Origin: Panax quinquefolius
Taxonomy: Eukaryota; Streptophyta; Magnoliopsida; Apiales; Araliaceae
DNA length: 64,000 nt
Assembly (NCBI GenBank): GCA_020205615.1
Contig: CM035163.1
Coordinates: forward strand, 134,945,575 to 135,009,574
Direction of reading: 5' to 3'
Notes under the pieces: generated by a model
What the model was told of the DNA's origin: nothing
Database searches by the model: none
Seen by the model: only the letters and a program-made list of their open reading frames with translations
Program-made: the position numbers and the translations under genes
In this document: positions 24,601-41,202 of the stretch, in pieces
Layout: every line of letters begins with the position of its first letter
Position numbering within the stretch: the first letter of the stretch is position 1

Positions 24601-26649
24601 TGATGATGATGAATATGGGAAGACGAAACTTATACTTACAGACCAGACGTAAATTTTGATAGAATTGGAGAGACTTATGATACTAAGGTATGAGCTATGA
24701 AATGATCTTACAGAGATATATCTGGCTTTGGCAGTTAGCACTGCCAACTCTAAACTTATTATTTTTAGCAATATACTTGAACTTGAAATTTAATTTTTTA
24801 AATGTATATTTAATCGAACTTGTGTTTGTTAAAAGTACTTTTTCTATTTTTTCCATATTTGAATTCCCTTTTCAGTTCCTTTCCCCGACATTTTTTATTT
24901 TCCAAACATAGCGTTGAGCTTCATGCATGTGGGCGCTGCAAATAGTTTAAAGCTACTATCTAACATATAAAAGATGCGCAATCTATTTCTATATTTTTGG
25001 ATGAAAATGTTTAAATGAAGAATAGCATGGCCCGGGGCTAAGATAACTCAAATGGGAGAGCTGTGTTATGGGTGATCTATTGCACGGTTCAGAGAGCACT
25101 TGTGTATGTGATGCAAGTGAACGTGTAAGAACAGCCTTGGAACATGAAATTAATATATAAAAGAAAATCCTATTATAAAGTGTCTCCTCTTTGCATGTGT
25201 TGTCTTTTGGCTTCTAAGATCCAACTTCTACATGAATCTATTCTGTTCATGCGTTTAAGATTGATTTTTGCATGCGACTTTGTTCTATTTTACTCCCATC
25301 TCTTTCATTTATGGAGTGCCCTTGTGCTGTTATCATCTTTGTCTGCTATGACTCCGTGCAGGATCTGGATCTTAGACGACCAGGGGTATGGAAACCAACT
25401 AAAAAGGAAGAATTCGAAGTAACAACAGAGGAAGCTCTAAGAAAAGCTGATTTCAGGGTGAGCACTTTAGCATTCATCAATATTCTTCGTAGTCCCTGTT
25501 TTTTAGTGAGCATGACCACATTAACTTTATTGTTTATTCGAATACAGTAAAAGCGATTAGGCAACTGTTTCTTTTATGCACATTGCATCGAAACAAAATT
25601 GAAGTTCCTTATATCACCAGTTGCTTGTATTCGCTCTTTTCATCCAACAATAAAATTTCTACTTTATCCTGCAAAAAGCACCAATGATGGTTTCTGTTTG
25701 GCCATAGCATGGTAGGTGCATGATTTTTGACTAGCACATGGATATTACTACTTCTCCCCTAGTCATCTTTGTCCTCCAGTTAGGTGAAATTTAGTGGTAT
25801 TTTCACTAGTATAAATAATGAGCATGTTATGTGTGATGGAATTATGACTGAAATGAATTAAAAGGACAGTTTAGTCCATTTCTTTAGCTCTCAAACTCTT
25901 TCTCGCCAAGTTATCTTCTCCTTTCTGAAACCTTAAATTCTCTATGAACTAAGTACATTTTGCAATGGTTCAGCTCAAACTAGGTTTGAGCTTGACATTT
26001 CCCTTCATGTCTTTTGCCATGTTGTGGTTTACATATCATTTTACATTCACTGTAATCTTGATACCAACTATCACCTCCTCTGTCCCAATATTATTTGTCT
26101 ACGTTTCCTTTTTGGTTTTTCTCAAACATTGTCAACTCAGTTGCATGGGTATTTTTGGAGCACTTAATTAATGCTTTCTTCCAAAATTGATACTATTAGT
26201 TGACATAAATATTGTTTTTTGGTTCTAAGAATCTCTCACTAATTGCCACTCACTTGTACTAACTTCTGCAAATAATATATGAACAGAATGTGAGATTCCT
26301 TGCCAACTTTTTAACAGATGCTGGAATTATCATCAAGAGGAGCAAGGTAACAGGATAGCTAAGTTAGGTTGACACTAACAAAACCGAAAATGAAACTTTG
26401 AAATTGTTTTTCATCACCTATCTTTCTGTTGTGTAGACCAAAATTAGTGCCAAGGCCCAGCGAAAGGTTACCAGGGAGATCAAAACAGCCCGAGCTTTTG
26501 GTCTAATGCCTTTTACAACAATGGGGGCAAAGCACTTTGCTTTTGGCAAGACAATGGAGGATCTTGACAAGGATTATGAATTTGAGACATATGGCAATTA
26601 TAACTTAGTTGATGAGGAAGCTAGTCAGAATCCCCTTAGACGCCCATAA
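21664..26649 (+). CDS. mitochondrial small-subunit ribosomal protein bS18m, 6 exons, apparent 1-nt frameshift
   Basis: Exons: 21664-21668 (only ATGAG), 23660-23754, 24345-24687, 25362-25457, 26287-26346, 26437-26649. The N-terminus (MRRMKLIQGALRSLNVG ... RALSTG) is Arg-rich without acidic residues, as in a mitochondrial presequence. Residues about 181-240 carry the S18 fold: NVRFLANFLTDAG, ISAKAQRKVTREIKTARAFG, LMPFTTMGAKHF; the protein binds 16S-type rRNA in the small subunit. The exons sum to 812 nt, one short of a whole frame. In exon 3 the frame breaks after DDDEYG at the GGG run 24618-24620; one more G there gives 270 aa and the family-like DETYTYRPDVNF. Either a homopolymer error or a real lesion. 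An alternative start is the ATG at about 23664. Intron 1 holds a Stowaway MITE. Confidence 0.88.
22115..22178. repeat. 32-bp tandem duplication in intron 1
   Basis: Two copies of 32 bp (22115-22146, 22147-22178) with one substitution. Confidence 0.9.
22404..22775. mobile_element. Stowaway-like (Tc1/mariner) MITE
   Basis: Terminal inverted repeats CTCCCTCCGTCC... and ...GGATGGAGGGAG, with TA on each side (22402-22403, 22776-22777). 372 bp, AT-rich, non-coding, in intron 1 of the bS18m gene. Confidence 0.93.
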
Positions 26650-27665
26650 CATTTTGCCCGTCTGTTTTAATTAAATGTAGGTTTTGCTCACCCATTATCA
26701 GTCCGATTTGATGTTGCTAGCATGGTAACTTTTTTGGTGTTAAAAAAGCGAGATATTATTACCTCCTTGACGGCCTTGCTGACTGATTGTGATAATGCTA
26801 TTCTTAGTGCAGCTTAGAAAGCATGGCTGGTCTGGTGTGGCTCTTGTTCAATTCTCAGTTATATTAAAATAGGACTATCGAAATGTATGTTTCATTTTAT
26901 TAATATCCCTTTAATTCTCGGTTAAAGCTGTGAAAATGCTTGCTCAAATCAGAATATGTAATGCTTCTTGCAATCAAGGAATAAAAGAAAAAATCAAATT
27001 CATTTGAGGGCTCCCATTACTCATGAAGGCTGCTTGATGTCTTCAGGTGTTGACTGATTTAATAAAAGAATTTGGCTTGAAAACGACGGCCACGGCCATT
27101 CTATTTTCAGCTTACAAATTTTGTTATCGTGTGTTTTGATCAATTTATGGTGGAATTGAGCTTGAGATCTTGCTACATTGAGATAAAGGGGCCAAGGCAG
27201 GAAACTTCCGGCCAGCTTTCGAATTTAAAACCTATTTAAAAAGAAGAGACTGCAGTCATACGGCAAGGCACATACAGTACACAATTTGAAGCCAATCTAA
27301 CGTGCTTTTAGGACAAGAAACACCAACAAAACAATAGCCTTGCAATAATTATACTTGTGCCAACTCTGCTGCTGCATGAAGTGCCGGAAATCAAGTATAT
27401 TGAGCAAGGAGAATAGGTGAAGTATACTATTCCTGACAGATGATTTAATGGCAACTCATGATCTGGAAAATCACTTGGCATTATATAAGAAATATTCACT
27501 CGCACCATAAAAAAACACATTTAACAACTTCACACCGGAGGTTGAAATGATGATACATAAAATGAAGGTCACAAAAGAAAGATAAAAGATCAAAGCAATC
27601 GAACCACCCTCATAGCTCGACAAATTTAGCATATAATCCACCTTGTACAAAAACGTACAATTACT
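26650..27665. other. convergent 3' ends of the bS18m and tubulin genes
   Basis: About 1 kb holding both 3' UTRs; the minus-strand 3' UTR of tubulin probably covers about 27240-27665. No further gene seen. Confidence 0.55.
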
Positions 27666-31020
<3,355 letters not shown>

Positions 31021-32392
31021 CTCTCCCGATCGATCGATTCAAATTTCAAACAAACACTACTCAAAATATCTCTCTCAATCTAGAATGACGAGTGTATAAA
31101 GTAGTAGCTGGTTACACTCGACACTTAAATAAAAAATAAAAATGGGATTTGATGGAAGTTTGAAATCCGAAAGCCTCGATAAATTATCGTTATGCCCTTT
31201 CCATTTCCATTTCCATTTCCAGGATAGCCGTAATAATTTATATAATTTTTTATTATATAAATTATAAAAAATATTTTATGGATAAGTTTTATAGTTTTTA
31301 TTCTATTAATAACACATAAAATGAAAAGTTATATGGACTTAGTACGTTAAAGTTAATGTCAATTCACACTAATCGAGTATTCGAGTCTAAAAAAAATAAG
31401 CTTAAATACACTTTCAAACTTTGAAGTTATTTGTCCATTATAACTTTAACATAATGTTTTAAATTTAAGATATTAAACTTTAATATCTTAATTTTTTTTT
31501 AATTAAAGTTTTTGATTATTGATAGACCATTGATGGCCGTGCTAGTCTTTGACTCTAAAAGCTAAATTTTGGCGAGTATGATTGAGATTATTGTCATGTG
31601 AACTAGGTTAATTTATAATCATTTTTTGTCATATTTTTGGGCCTAACCTAACTTATAAATATTTGTAGAGTAAGGTCCAAAAAAATTATTATGAGTAGTA
31701 TTACTTCTAAATATTTGTAGGAGTCAAAAATATTATAGACATGTTATAAGGAAAAAAAAGAAAATGTTGAACTTCATAAATGACGTGAACTGATATTTCT
31801 GTATAAAACATTATTATTTTATATGATTTTTCTCTTAAATAATGAGTGGGTTTCAGCTCTTGTATGAAAGATACTCATCAATTTAACATGTAAAAATACC
31901 AATTTTATAAATGATATACTCTTAAAAAATTTACTTGTCCATATTGATAGAATACCTTGGATATTTTTAATAGTAAAAAAAGTTGTAAGAATGTGATTAG
32001 TATGTGAAGAAAAAGATAAATTAGAGTTAACATAAATCTATAATAATAAGATATAATTCAATTTGAATTTGAGCGGAAAAGTATAAAGACGATTTAGATT
32101 CATTCTAATTAATTTGGGTGGAAAAACACAAGGACGACTCAGATTCATTCTAATTTTTAGATTGTTGTAACAGAGAAAGATAAAGGATTTCGTTACGCCG
32201 TATCTTCAGGCACGGGCAATTACTAAGTAATAAATACCTTCAAAATTTTAGCTGTTGTTTCATTTTAATTAACGTGATTTATTTTAATGGGAAATATTTT
32301 AAAAAAATATTTATAAAAATTTAAAAGTTTGAAAGCACGGGAGGTGATGGGACACTTGTGTCATCACCTCTATAATAATAATTAGATTATGA
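31021..32392. other. tubulin upstream region and intergenic DNA
   Basis: 5' UTR and promoter of tubulin lie at the left end (minus strand). The remainder is AT-rich without a gene. It contains a short (CCATTT)n run at about 31199-31221, an imperfect direct repeat at about 32070-32155, and a near-perfect hairpin at 32341-32370 (GAGGTGATG ... CATCACCTC). Confidence 0.6.
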
Positions 32393-34140
32393 TTGTGGCG
32401 CTTTTCAAAATAGGTATACATCACCCATCTCGAAATTCAAATAAATCGTGGTATAAAATACAAATACAACTTAATAATAATCTGTTGTGCGTGTAAAATC
32501 ACAACAAAACATAAAATTTGAGAGTTTTAATAAGAATATTGTCATCATCTGATAATATCCACACTCAAAGAAGTCCTCATTACATTTATTGTCACACTAT
32601 TTAATGTAATAGTGAGGACTACTAATGTTATCATCCTGGACCGCCACTTCGTTCCCCACTAGTCCCAAATTATATTCTCATTTCACGAAGAGAACAATGA
32701 AAGCAAAGGGTGAGCTCAACTAGCCCAGTAAGAAATATTATGACTAAGATAATGCAGACTAAATTATCATTAGCCCTCAACAATGTTAAACTGATAAAAT
32801 ACAATAAACATCAAGTTTAACTACGGTGAACAAGCAATCCATTAGAATAGTCAGTAGAAATAAAATCTACTATCTTCATGATTTAAAAGGTTTTTCATCA
32901 CTTTTATCATTTGAGACTCGAACAATAAATAATCCACATCATCCCCTCAAGCACTACTACCAAGGATATTCATTAAGTATCACAACCACATATTATCCAT
33001 GCACTACGGGCCAGGATATTCGTGTATTCATTAATGGTTATGATCATGCCAACAACCATCCACCAATGCTCTCTGCGGGCCAATGAGGGACTTTAACCAC
33101 ATCATTTATAACATTACTACCATGATTATACCGAATAATCCCCGGTCATAATCATACCAAGTCCATCTATGCACTACTGAATACGCGGATGACTTTCAAC
33201 ATAATATAAATATGAGGATGATGATGACAATGATATAAGAATTAAATAAAACAAGTTCAAGAATTAATTTATCCGTAATTCAATAACGTCCAAATTGTCA
33301 ACATGATCTTTTTTGTAGAGTAAAATTCAAGAATGCTCGAAAAAATATTTTCATGAAAAGATCTTTGGATGAAGCGCAAATATCAAGGATATTCCACTAA
33401 TTTCATAGAGTATAGAAAGCGAAACTTTAACCAACCGAGTATAAAAGAATATATGAAATCTATGAAATGGATTTTCGTCGCCATGCAGTAATCCACGTAG
33501 ATGCAGATCATTTCCATAATTTAATAAGGAATGAATACAAAGGATCATTCACCATGCATGTGGTAATCCACATGACATGTGTTATTCCAATAGAATAATA
33601 AAGAATGGAATAACGAAGGATTCACCATGCATGCGATAGAGACCGCATGATGTGCAGTTATTCCCAAATGTAATAATAAAGAATGGAATAACAACAGAAT
33701 TCACCATAAATGCGATAGGCCCGCATGCATACGTTTATTCCAACGGAATAATAAATAACGGAACCAGTCATGCATATACGCATGCATACGATATTCCAAC
33801 AAAATAATAAAGAATGAAACCAGAATTAAATGCGTAAAATGCATGATGGTGGATATTCCGGCGAATAATAAAGAATGGAATAATAGAAGAATTTCACCAT
33901 GTATGCAGTATTTCGCATAAACAGGTTATTCCAACATAATAATAAGGAATGGAATAACAAAATAATTTCACCATGTATGTGGTACTTCACATAGACAGGT
34001 TATTCCAATATAATAATAAGGATTGGAATAACAGAAGAATTTCACCAAGTATAGGGTAGCCCGAGTATACAGGTTATTCCAACAGAATAATAAAGAATAG
34101 AATAACATAAGTTCTCTTCATGAATATAAAAGAAATAATA
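32393..34140 (-). repeat. truncated Ty3/gypsy LTR, head part
   Basis: Starts TGTGGCGCTTTTCAAAATAG, the plus-strand head of the element-A-type LTR, and stays colinear with 11891-13380 (including hairpin repeats at 33530-34110) until a plus-oriented LTR begins at 34141. Confidence 0.82.
33530..34110. repeat. hairpin tandem repeats, about 8 units
   Basis: Units of about 70-80 bp with TTATTCCAA ... TGGAATAAC inverted repeats and a 'ttcaccatgtatgcggta' type spacer. Confidence 0.82.
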
Positions 34141-35109
34141 TGTAAAATCCCAAATTTTACGAATAAAGATTTAAATTTCTTGATTTTTTTTTGAATATTA
34201 TGGTGTGGATTTAATATAATGTTATAGTTGTGGGTAATATTTATAAATTTTGCAAAGTATGCAAGTTGTTATATTATATTCGATTGGTCGAGGAATATTC
34301 TTTGTGTCGGGGAATATTCATACGACGACACAGTCATTGGTGGACCCCACAACGGAATTATTGTCGGATTGAGAAAACGACAAAAATATTTTTATGAAAA
34401 TAACGACGGAAGTTTTACCTTTGATACTGTTGAACTACTCGGTAGTAAAAGTACAGTAATACGCGTGGTTGCATAGTAGCACACAGTATTGATTATTGAT
34501 GCTTACGTGAGAAGTCAATCAGTTTTACTCAATTATTGCTACAATAATTGATGCATCATATCTCTCATATTATTGATTCGATTATTGTCATAGTATCATC
34601 TTCATTATATGTTATATTATTAAATCAATAATTGAGATGACAAAGTTGTTCATATTATTAAATTGCAATATTTATAATGTCTAGAAGTTCTGTCAAGGAG
34701 AGGTTTGGTCACTTAATTGCGCGCTAATGGGGAAAAATCCTTATTGAAAAGCCCCCTATTTCTTGGGAACGATCTGGTTATTAAATATTGTGAGTTATGA
34801 TATTAATGATGATTAAGTTCGTGTTGATTAAAGATGAATTTGATAGTTTCATTGTGTTGGAATTATTTGTGTTGGTAGAAATCGACATCTATTCCAATGA
34901 TAATTGATGTTTGGAGGTTATATTGTTCAATCGGGTATTCGGGACACTTTTTGTGTCGGAGTTACTATTCACGAGTTACTATTCATGAGTCACTATTCAC
35001 AAGTTACTATTCATGAGTTACTATTCACCCGATTACTATTCACTCTAGTATTGTGCATTCGGGTATTTGGGTACAATATCATTCCATGAGGAGATGTGCT
35101 AATTTTTTA

Positions 35110-35300
35110 GACCGTTGGTTGAATTTATAATAGTAAATCAATATGGATCGCTGGTTTAAAGTTTTAATAGTGAATCAGTATGGATCGCTGGTTTAAAGTT
35201 TTAAATAGTAAATCAATATGGATCGCTAGTTTAAAGTTTTAATAGTGAATCAGTATGAACCGTTGCTTTAAGTTTTAATCTGGACCATCCGTTTAAAAGT
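35110..35300. repeat. tandem repeats of about 45 bp
   Basis: About four units of a 'gtaaatcaatatggatcgct' plus 'ggtttaaagttttaat' pattern just upstream of the LTR TATA-like box. Confidence 0.75.
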
Positions 35301-35685
35301 AAATCAATCTGGACCGTTCATGAATTAGTTACTATTCATTCCATTCTTCTATAAAAAGAAGCTCATTCTTTCATTATTTCTTACGAATTCACTGAAACTC
35401 TTGAGAAAGAAATTATAGAGAGAAAGAAGAAGAGTATTCTGCTACTTCACTACTTCGATATCCAGTTTCTTTTACGGTAAGGGGTGTTATTCTTTCTTAT
35501 TCATGAAGAGAACTTTTGTTATTCCATTCTTTATTATTTTGTTGGAATAACCTGTATACGCGACATACCCTATACATAACTCAGATACGCTGACGTACCC
35601 TATACTTGGTGAAATCTTTCTGTTATTTCATTCTTTATTATTCTGTTGGAATAACCTGTATACGCGGCATACCCTATACATAACC

Positions 35686-38302
35686 TGTGACGCCCCCAAA
35701 ATAGGTCCAATCCATCCAACCTATTCTGAGTTGCCAAATACATGGTACAGAAATAACTACAACTTTATTAATACATTTGTCGTGCAAAATACGACAACAC
35801 TTAAACTGTGAGTTTAATTATAAATATTGTCTTCTAGACAATATCCACAACCAAATAAATCCTCATCATAATTATTGATACATTATTTTATAAAATGGTG
35901 AGGACTACTAAAACAACTTCTAGAACCATCACTCCATACCCCGACTCGTACTCGCTACATTCTCGCCTCCTAAGAAGAAAAATGGAACAACAAGGAAAAG
36001 GGTGAGCTCAACTAGCCCAGTAAAGAATATTATGACTAAGATAATATAGAACAAATTATCGTTAGTCCTCAACAGGGAATAATCTGATAGAATATAATAG
36101 ACAACAAGTTTCAGATCAACATTCGCAGCGGAAAATAATAATTCATAGAATAGTTACGTAGAGAATGAAATCTACTAGTATCTATGAATTTAAAAGTCCA
36201 TCATCAATATTTATCCTCAGAACATCAATCAATACACATCTAGAATCAAATATTCATCTTTGCATTACGCCAAAGATATTCATCATTAATCATGTTCATC
36301 TCAATACCTGTTCATCTTTGCACTACGGCCAAAGATATTCATAAGAAAATCAACCATCTTTGCACTACAAAAGCCAAATATATTCAAGAATATCATCATT
36401 TAGGATGAGGATGAAAAATATTTTAAAGAAACGAATCCAAAGGAAACAAAAGACAAGGATTAAGGATTAAGGATTCGTAATTCGGTTTATCCATGTCCAA
36501 AATACCTCAATAATAATCATAGTGGAGTAAAATTCAAGAATGATCAAAACATGGATACAATCAAAGCTAGTATCCATAATAGATATTTTGGACAAAAACA
36601 AAATTTAATTTTCTCGTGAATAAATCTTGATTCGTGAATAATGTCGATACGTGAATAGTCTTGAGTATCGTGAATAAGTAACTCCAGACACCAAAAGTTC
36701 CAAATTTGATAAAAACTTCAGATCAATATTTCGGCATAATGATATTGAAAGAATAACATCATTACGAAAAAAATAACATCCTTACCTCAAAAAGAGACTG
36801 GTGCTTGATTGAAATACTAAATACGATCATTTGAAGGAACTTGCAATAGATAAAGAACACTCAAAGTATCAAAATACTCACAAGAATACGCTCAATATAT
36901 AGAGAGAAATAGAGAAAACTTCGTTTAAATGTGATTTTCAATTCTAACCTAAGCACCCTATATATAGGAAATTGCTTAGAACACCAAAGCAGAAAATTTA
37001 ATATAATAATAATATATATTAAAATTTTCCTTAGCCAACCTTTGAATTCAGATTTCCCACATGCCCACCTTCTAGAAAAGTAAGAAAAACGTTTTTCATA
37101 AAATAAATAATTAAAACTTCCAAAAATCAATTATTTCGGAACTTCGGAACTTCAATAATTCACAATAAATAGTCCTTTTGTCAGAAAATTCGAATCTCGC
37201 AAGTTTTTATAGAAAATTCAATTCTCTTCAACTTTACAGAAGAAAGTTTTTCCAAATTTCAAACATAAATTGATCAAAATCCACAAACGGGCGATTTTAT
37301 AGGCTATAATCAAATTTCGGTTAATAATTGGGGTCTACCGACACACAAAACATGTGTTAATCATTTAATGCCACAAAAATACTCTTCCTCCTCATTTATT
37401 CATATATCCCACATTCATTATAAAAATATCACCATTATTATATTATTAAAATATAATAAAATATTATTTTATCGTAAAAGATAAAATATCGCTTTTTCAA
37501 CAATTGTCACTTTAAAAATTTTCTCCATCTATATCCACATAAAATTAATATTTTCTCATCATAAAAATCAATAATTAATTATTCACAAATAATATTACAG
37601 AATCCAATCTCGACAACCATGCAGCTTCTCGGAAAGAGGGGCTTTCAATAAGGATCTCTCTCTATCTTGCCAATTATTAGATGACCAAACCTCTCATTCG
37701 ACAGAACTTTCTAGACATTTCCAATAATGTTATCTAATAATATTATTCAGATAATATGAATTATTGCTCTGATAATAGAAAATACTGTGCAGTGACAATT
37801 ATTAAAACAACAAGAATATCAACGTAGCAATTATTGAATCAATAAAATATAATATTGAATAAGCATTAATCGTAATAATTATCGAGTAGTGCCTTCTTAC
37901 GTAAGAATCAATAATTGATGCAATACCATCGCTTCGTCAACAACGCCAGACATCGTGTTTTTAACCACCGGGTATTCCAACAAGATAATCTGTGAATAAC
38001 TACGTCGTCCACTTATAAACAACTTATATTTGTCATTTTCTCCATCCAATCGCTTTTCTCATATGGGGCCCACACAAAGGTCAACTACCAGTACATACGA
38101 ATATTCTAGAAGCAATGAGAATATTCCACGACCAAACGAATATTTCCCGACAACAATGAATATTTTATAACCACTTGCTTATTTAAAATATTTGCGCATT
38201 TTACCCATAACTAACCACATTAATTAAATCAACCCTTACTATTTCAAAATAATAAATAAAGGAAATTCCATTTTATTTATAAAAAAAATTCGGGGTTTTA
38301 CA
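35686..38302 (-). mobile_element. solo LTR (element C family)
   Basis: Plus-strand reading from TGTGACGCCCCCAAAATAGG to GGGGTTTTACA, 2617 bp, with no primer site or polypurine tract beside it. The target duplication is TAACC at 35681-35685 and 38303-38307, so this is a true solo LTR left by LTR-LTR recombination. Confidence 0.93.
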
Positions 38303-39545
38303 TAACCTGTATACGCGACATACCCTATACTTGGTGAAATCCTTCAGTTATTCCATTATTTATTATTCATTAAATAACTTTGATATCGCCGACATACCCT
38401 ATACATAACACGTATATGCGGATACCCTATATTCGGTGAAATCCTTCATTATTCCATTCTTTATTATTCATTGAATAACTTTGTACGCTGTGATACCCCT
38501 ATACATAAGTCAGATACGCAGATACCCTATACTTGGTGAAATCCTCCGTTATTCCATTCTATATTATTATGTTGAATAACTTTGCTTATCTGTACCGCAT
38601 ACATAGTGAAATTCTTCTATTATTCCATTCTATATTATTATGTTGAATAACTTGTTTATCTTAAGTATGCATACATGGTGAAATTCTTCTATTATTCCGT
38701 TTCTTTATTATCCTCGTTTAATATCCTCATGCAATGCGCTTACGCCGGACTGGTTCTATTATTTATTATTCCGCATTTATTATTCTCGCTTTAATATCTC
38801 TTCAAGGCTTTCTGCCGGACCGGTTCCATATTTATTATTCTCATTGGAATAACTCGCTTGTCTTTATCTATCACATGTCCGGTGATTTCTTTTTGTTATT
38901 ACATTCTTTATTATACTCATGGTTAAAGTTTTGACTTATACTCCATGAAATTAGTGGAATATCCTCGATATTTGCGCTTTATCCAAAGATATCTTTTCAT
39001 GAAAATATTCTTCCGAGCATTCTTAAATTTTACTCTATAAAGAAGTATCATGATGACAATTTGGGCGTTATTAGTTCCTAGATAAATTAATTCGTGAACT
39101 TGTTTTATTGAATTCTATATCATCATTGTCATCATCCTCATGTTTATATTTTTTTGAAAGTCATCTGTGGCCTGTGGTGCATAGATGGACTTGGTATGAT
39201 TATGATCGTGGATTATTCGGTATAATCACTTAATCGTAATGTTACAAATGATGTGATAAAAGTCCTCGTTGGCGTAGTGCATTGATGGACGATTGTTGGC
39301 ATGATCATGACCATTGATAACACGCGAATATCCTTGGCCCGTAGTGCATGGATAATTTATGGTCGTGACCCTAATGAATATCCTCGCCGTAGTAGTGTGG
39401 GATTATGTGGATTAATTATTAAGTCGAGTCTCAAATGATAAAAGTGATGAAAAACTTTTAAAATCATAAAAGATAGTAGATTTTATTCTCTACTTGACTC
39501 TTTTAATGGATTGCTTATTCCATTGCAGCTAAACTTGATGTCTAT

Positions 39546-40003
39546 TAGATTACTTTTAAATGGACTGATCCATATTGATTTACTTTTAAATGGATTGGTC
39601 CATATTGATTTACTATCGCAATATTAATAAAATATTCTAATAAAACAAAATCTTTTAAATAAAATATAATATATTCTATTTATAGTCTAATAAAATAAAT
39701 AACTTTATAAAAGTATTCGCTTTATATAAAAAGATTTTACTATGTAAACACTATCGCAGAAGCACTATGCAAAACACTATGCATAATAAAGTATAATATA
39801 TTCTAATTATTGTCTAATAAAACAAATAACTTTATAAAAGTATTCTGCTTTATATAAAAAAATTTACTATCAAAACACTATACATAATAAAATATAATAT
39901 ATTCTAATTATTGTCTAATAAAACAAATAACTTTATAAAAGTATTCTATTTTATATAAAAAGTTTTTTCTGCTTTATTACATTAATAATACTAATAAAAC
40001 AAA

Positions 40004-40046
<43 letters not shown>

Positions 40047-40540
40047 TCCGTGACTTCATAAAAGGACACCTCAATATATTTATTAACATTTATCATCATT
40101 ATTATAATTCACAATATTAATCGACTGTGTTGTTCTCACGAAAGAGGAGCTTTCCAATAAGGATTTCTCCTATTGGCGCAATTGATTAGGTGACCAAACC
40201 TCTCCATTTGGCGTAACTTCTGACATCGTTAATATTTCAAATAATAATATTAATAACTCTCGTCATCTCAATTATTGATTTAATAATATATAAAATATCG
40301 ACAATAATTGAATCAAATAACGTGAGATACTATGCAACAATTCTTCGTAGCAATAATTGAACAAAACCGAGTGACTTCTCAATGTAAACATCAATAATCA
40401 ATACTGCAGTGTACTATGCAACCACGCGTATTCATCAGATTTTTACTACCGAGTAGTTCAACAGCTTTAATTCGGTAAAATTTCCGCTATTATTTTCATA
40501 AAAATATTTTTATCGTTTTCGTGAAAATACTTGTCATCGA
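39546..40540 (-). repeat. continuation of truncated element-A-type LTR
   Basis: Colinear with about 13630-14090 of element A plus extra sequence: the 'aaaatcttttaaataaaatataatatattc' landmark, the 'gtgacttctca..aaacatcaataatcaatac' landmark and 'taccgagtagttcaaca'. Probably the rest of the LTR begun at 32393. A (TA)n tract lies at about 40007-40042. Confidence 0.6.
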
Positions 40541-41190
40541 ATCGCTTTACAAATGTTTCCGAGACATCTTTGAGTCTTGTACCGGATGGGTACGCTTCAC
40601 GATTCTCACCAATAATCTACCTCATTCTTTAACATAAAGGTGGCGAATGGAACCTTATGTTCCTCCGTGCATCCCAAGACATCGAATATCTTGGTAATTT
40701 GTTTAACCCACGTCTCCGCCTTTATTGGATTCGGCTTTTCCCAGAATTCTGGTGGTCCCAACTCTTTGAACTGCTTGGTTGTGACAAACCGTGCGTTGTT
40801 ATCATTTCCACCTGTATTTTGAACACGAGTCTCCCTCGTCAGATTTTGCATGAACTCGCAAAAAGCTTCTAAACATCCCGTCGTTCATCATCTCGCTTTC
40901 AATGGTGTTGTTCACCGACGGAGGATCATTCTTACCACACGTTCTCCTCGTTGGTGAGTAAAGGTGTCTCCACGGTCTCATTTACTCCATCATTAACATT
41001 CTCAATCGACATTCTCAAATACCGCTCATAAAATAAGGGTTAATTAAAGAAGTCAACATATCACATAATATCCCTATATACTGACCAACCAACAAATAAG
41101 CTTAGGTAAAGACACACTAGCGCGAAGGTTTTACTCTGCCTCTCCCTCCTAGTTCTATTCCCCGATTTCCACCAAAGATAATATCCCTAA
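40541..41190 (-). pseudogene. Ty3/gypsy gag N-terminal fragment (element C)
   Basis: Minus strand 40851-40606 reads QFKELGPPEFWEKPNPIKAE, then WVKQITKIFDVLGCTEEHKV and FATFMLKNEVDYW, the capsid-like region of chromovirus Gag (Del/Tekay type). Upstream to 41190 is leader sequence shared with B and D. The rest of gag and all of pol are missing: the reading meets LTR sequence at about 40540. Confidence 0.85.
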
Positions 41191-41202
41191 GCTCTGATAC
41201 CA
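41191..41202 (-). other. primer-binding site of element C
   Basis: Minus strand TGGTATCAGAGC, the perfect initiator tRNA-Met complement, 2 nt from the LTR at 41205. Confidence 0.93.

Larger units (their letters stand above)
34141..39545 (+). repeat. plus-oriented LTR interrupted by a solo LTR
   Basis: Begins TGTAAAATCCCAAATTTTA and follows the element-A LTR family in reverse orientation relative to its neighbours. Landmarks: a promoter-like CTATAAAAAGAAG at about 35351, tandem repeats at 34960-35300, and hairpin units at 35505-35685 continuing at 38303-38900. It is split by the solo LTR 35686-38302 and lacks its last roughly 0.4 kb at 39545. Confidence 0.75.

Noticed and set aside
24463..24771. 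102-codon minus-strand open frame
   Set aside because: Antisense shadow of bS18m exon 3.
34228..34476. 82-codon open frame in a plus LTR
   Set aside because: Lies in LTR sequence shared with other copies, where it is broken by indels; no protein family.
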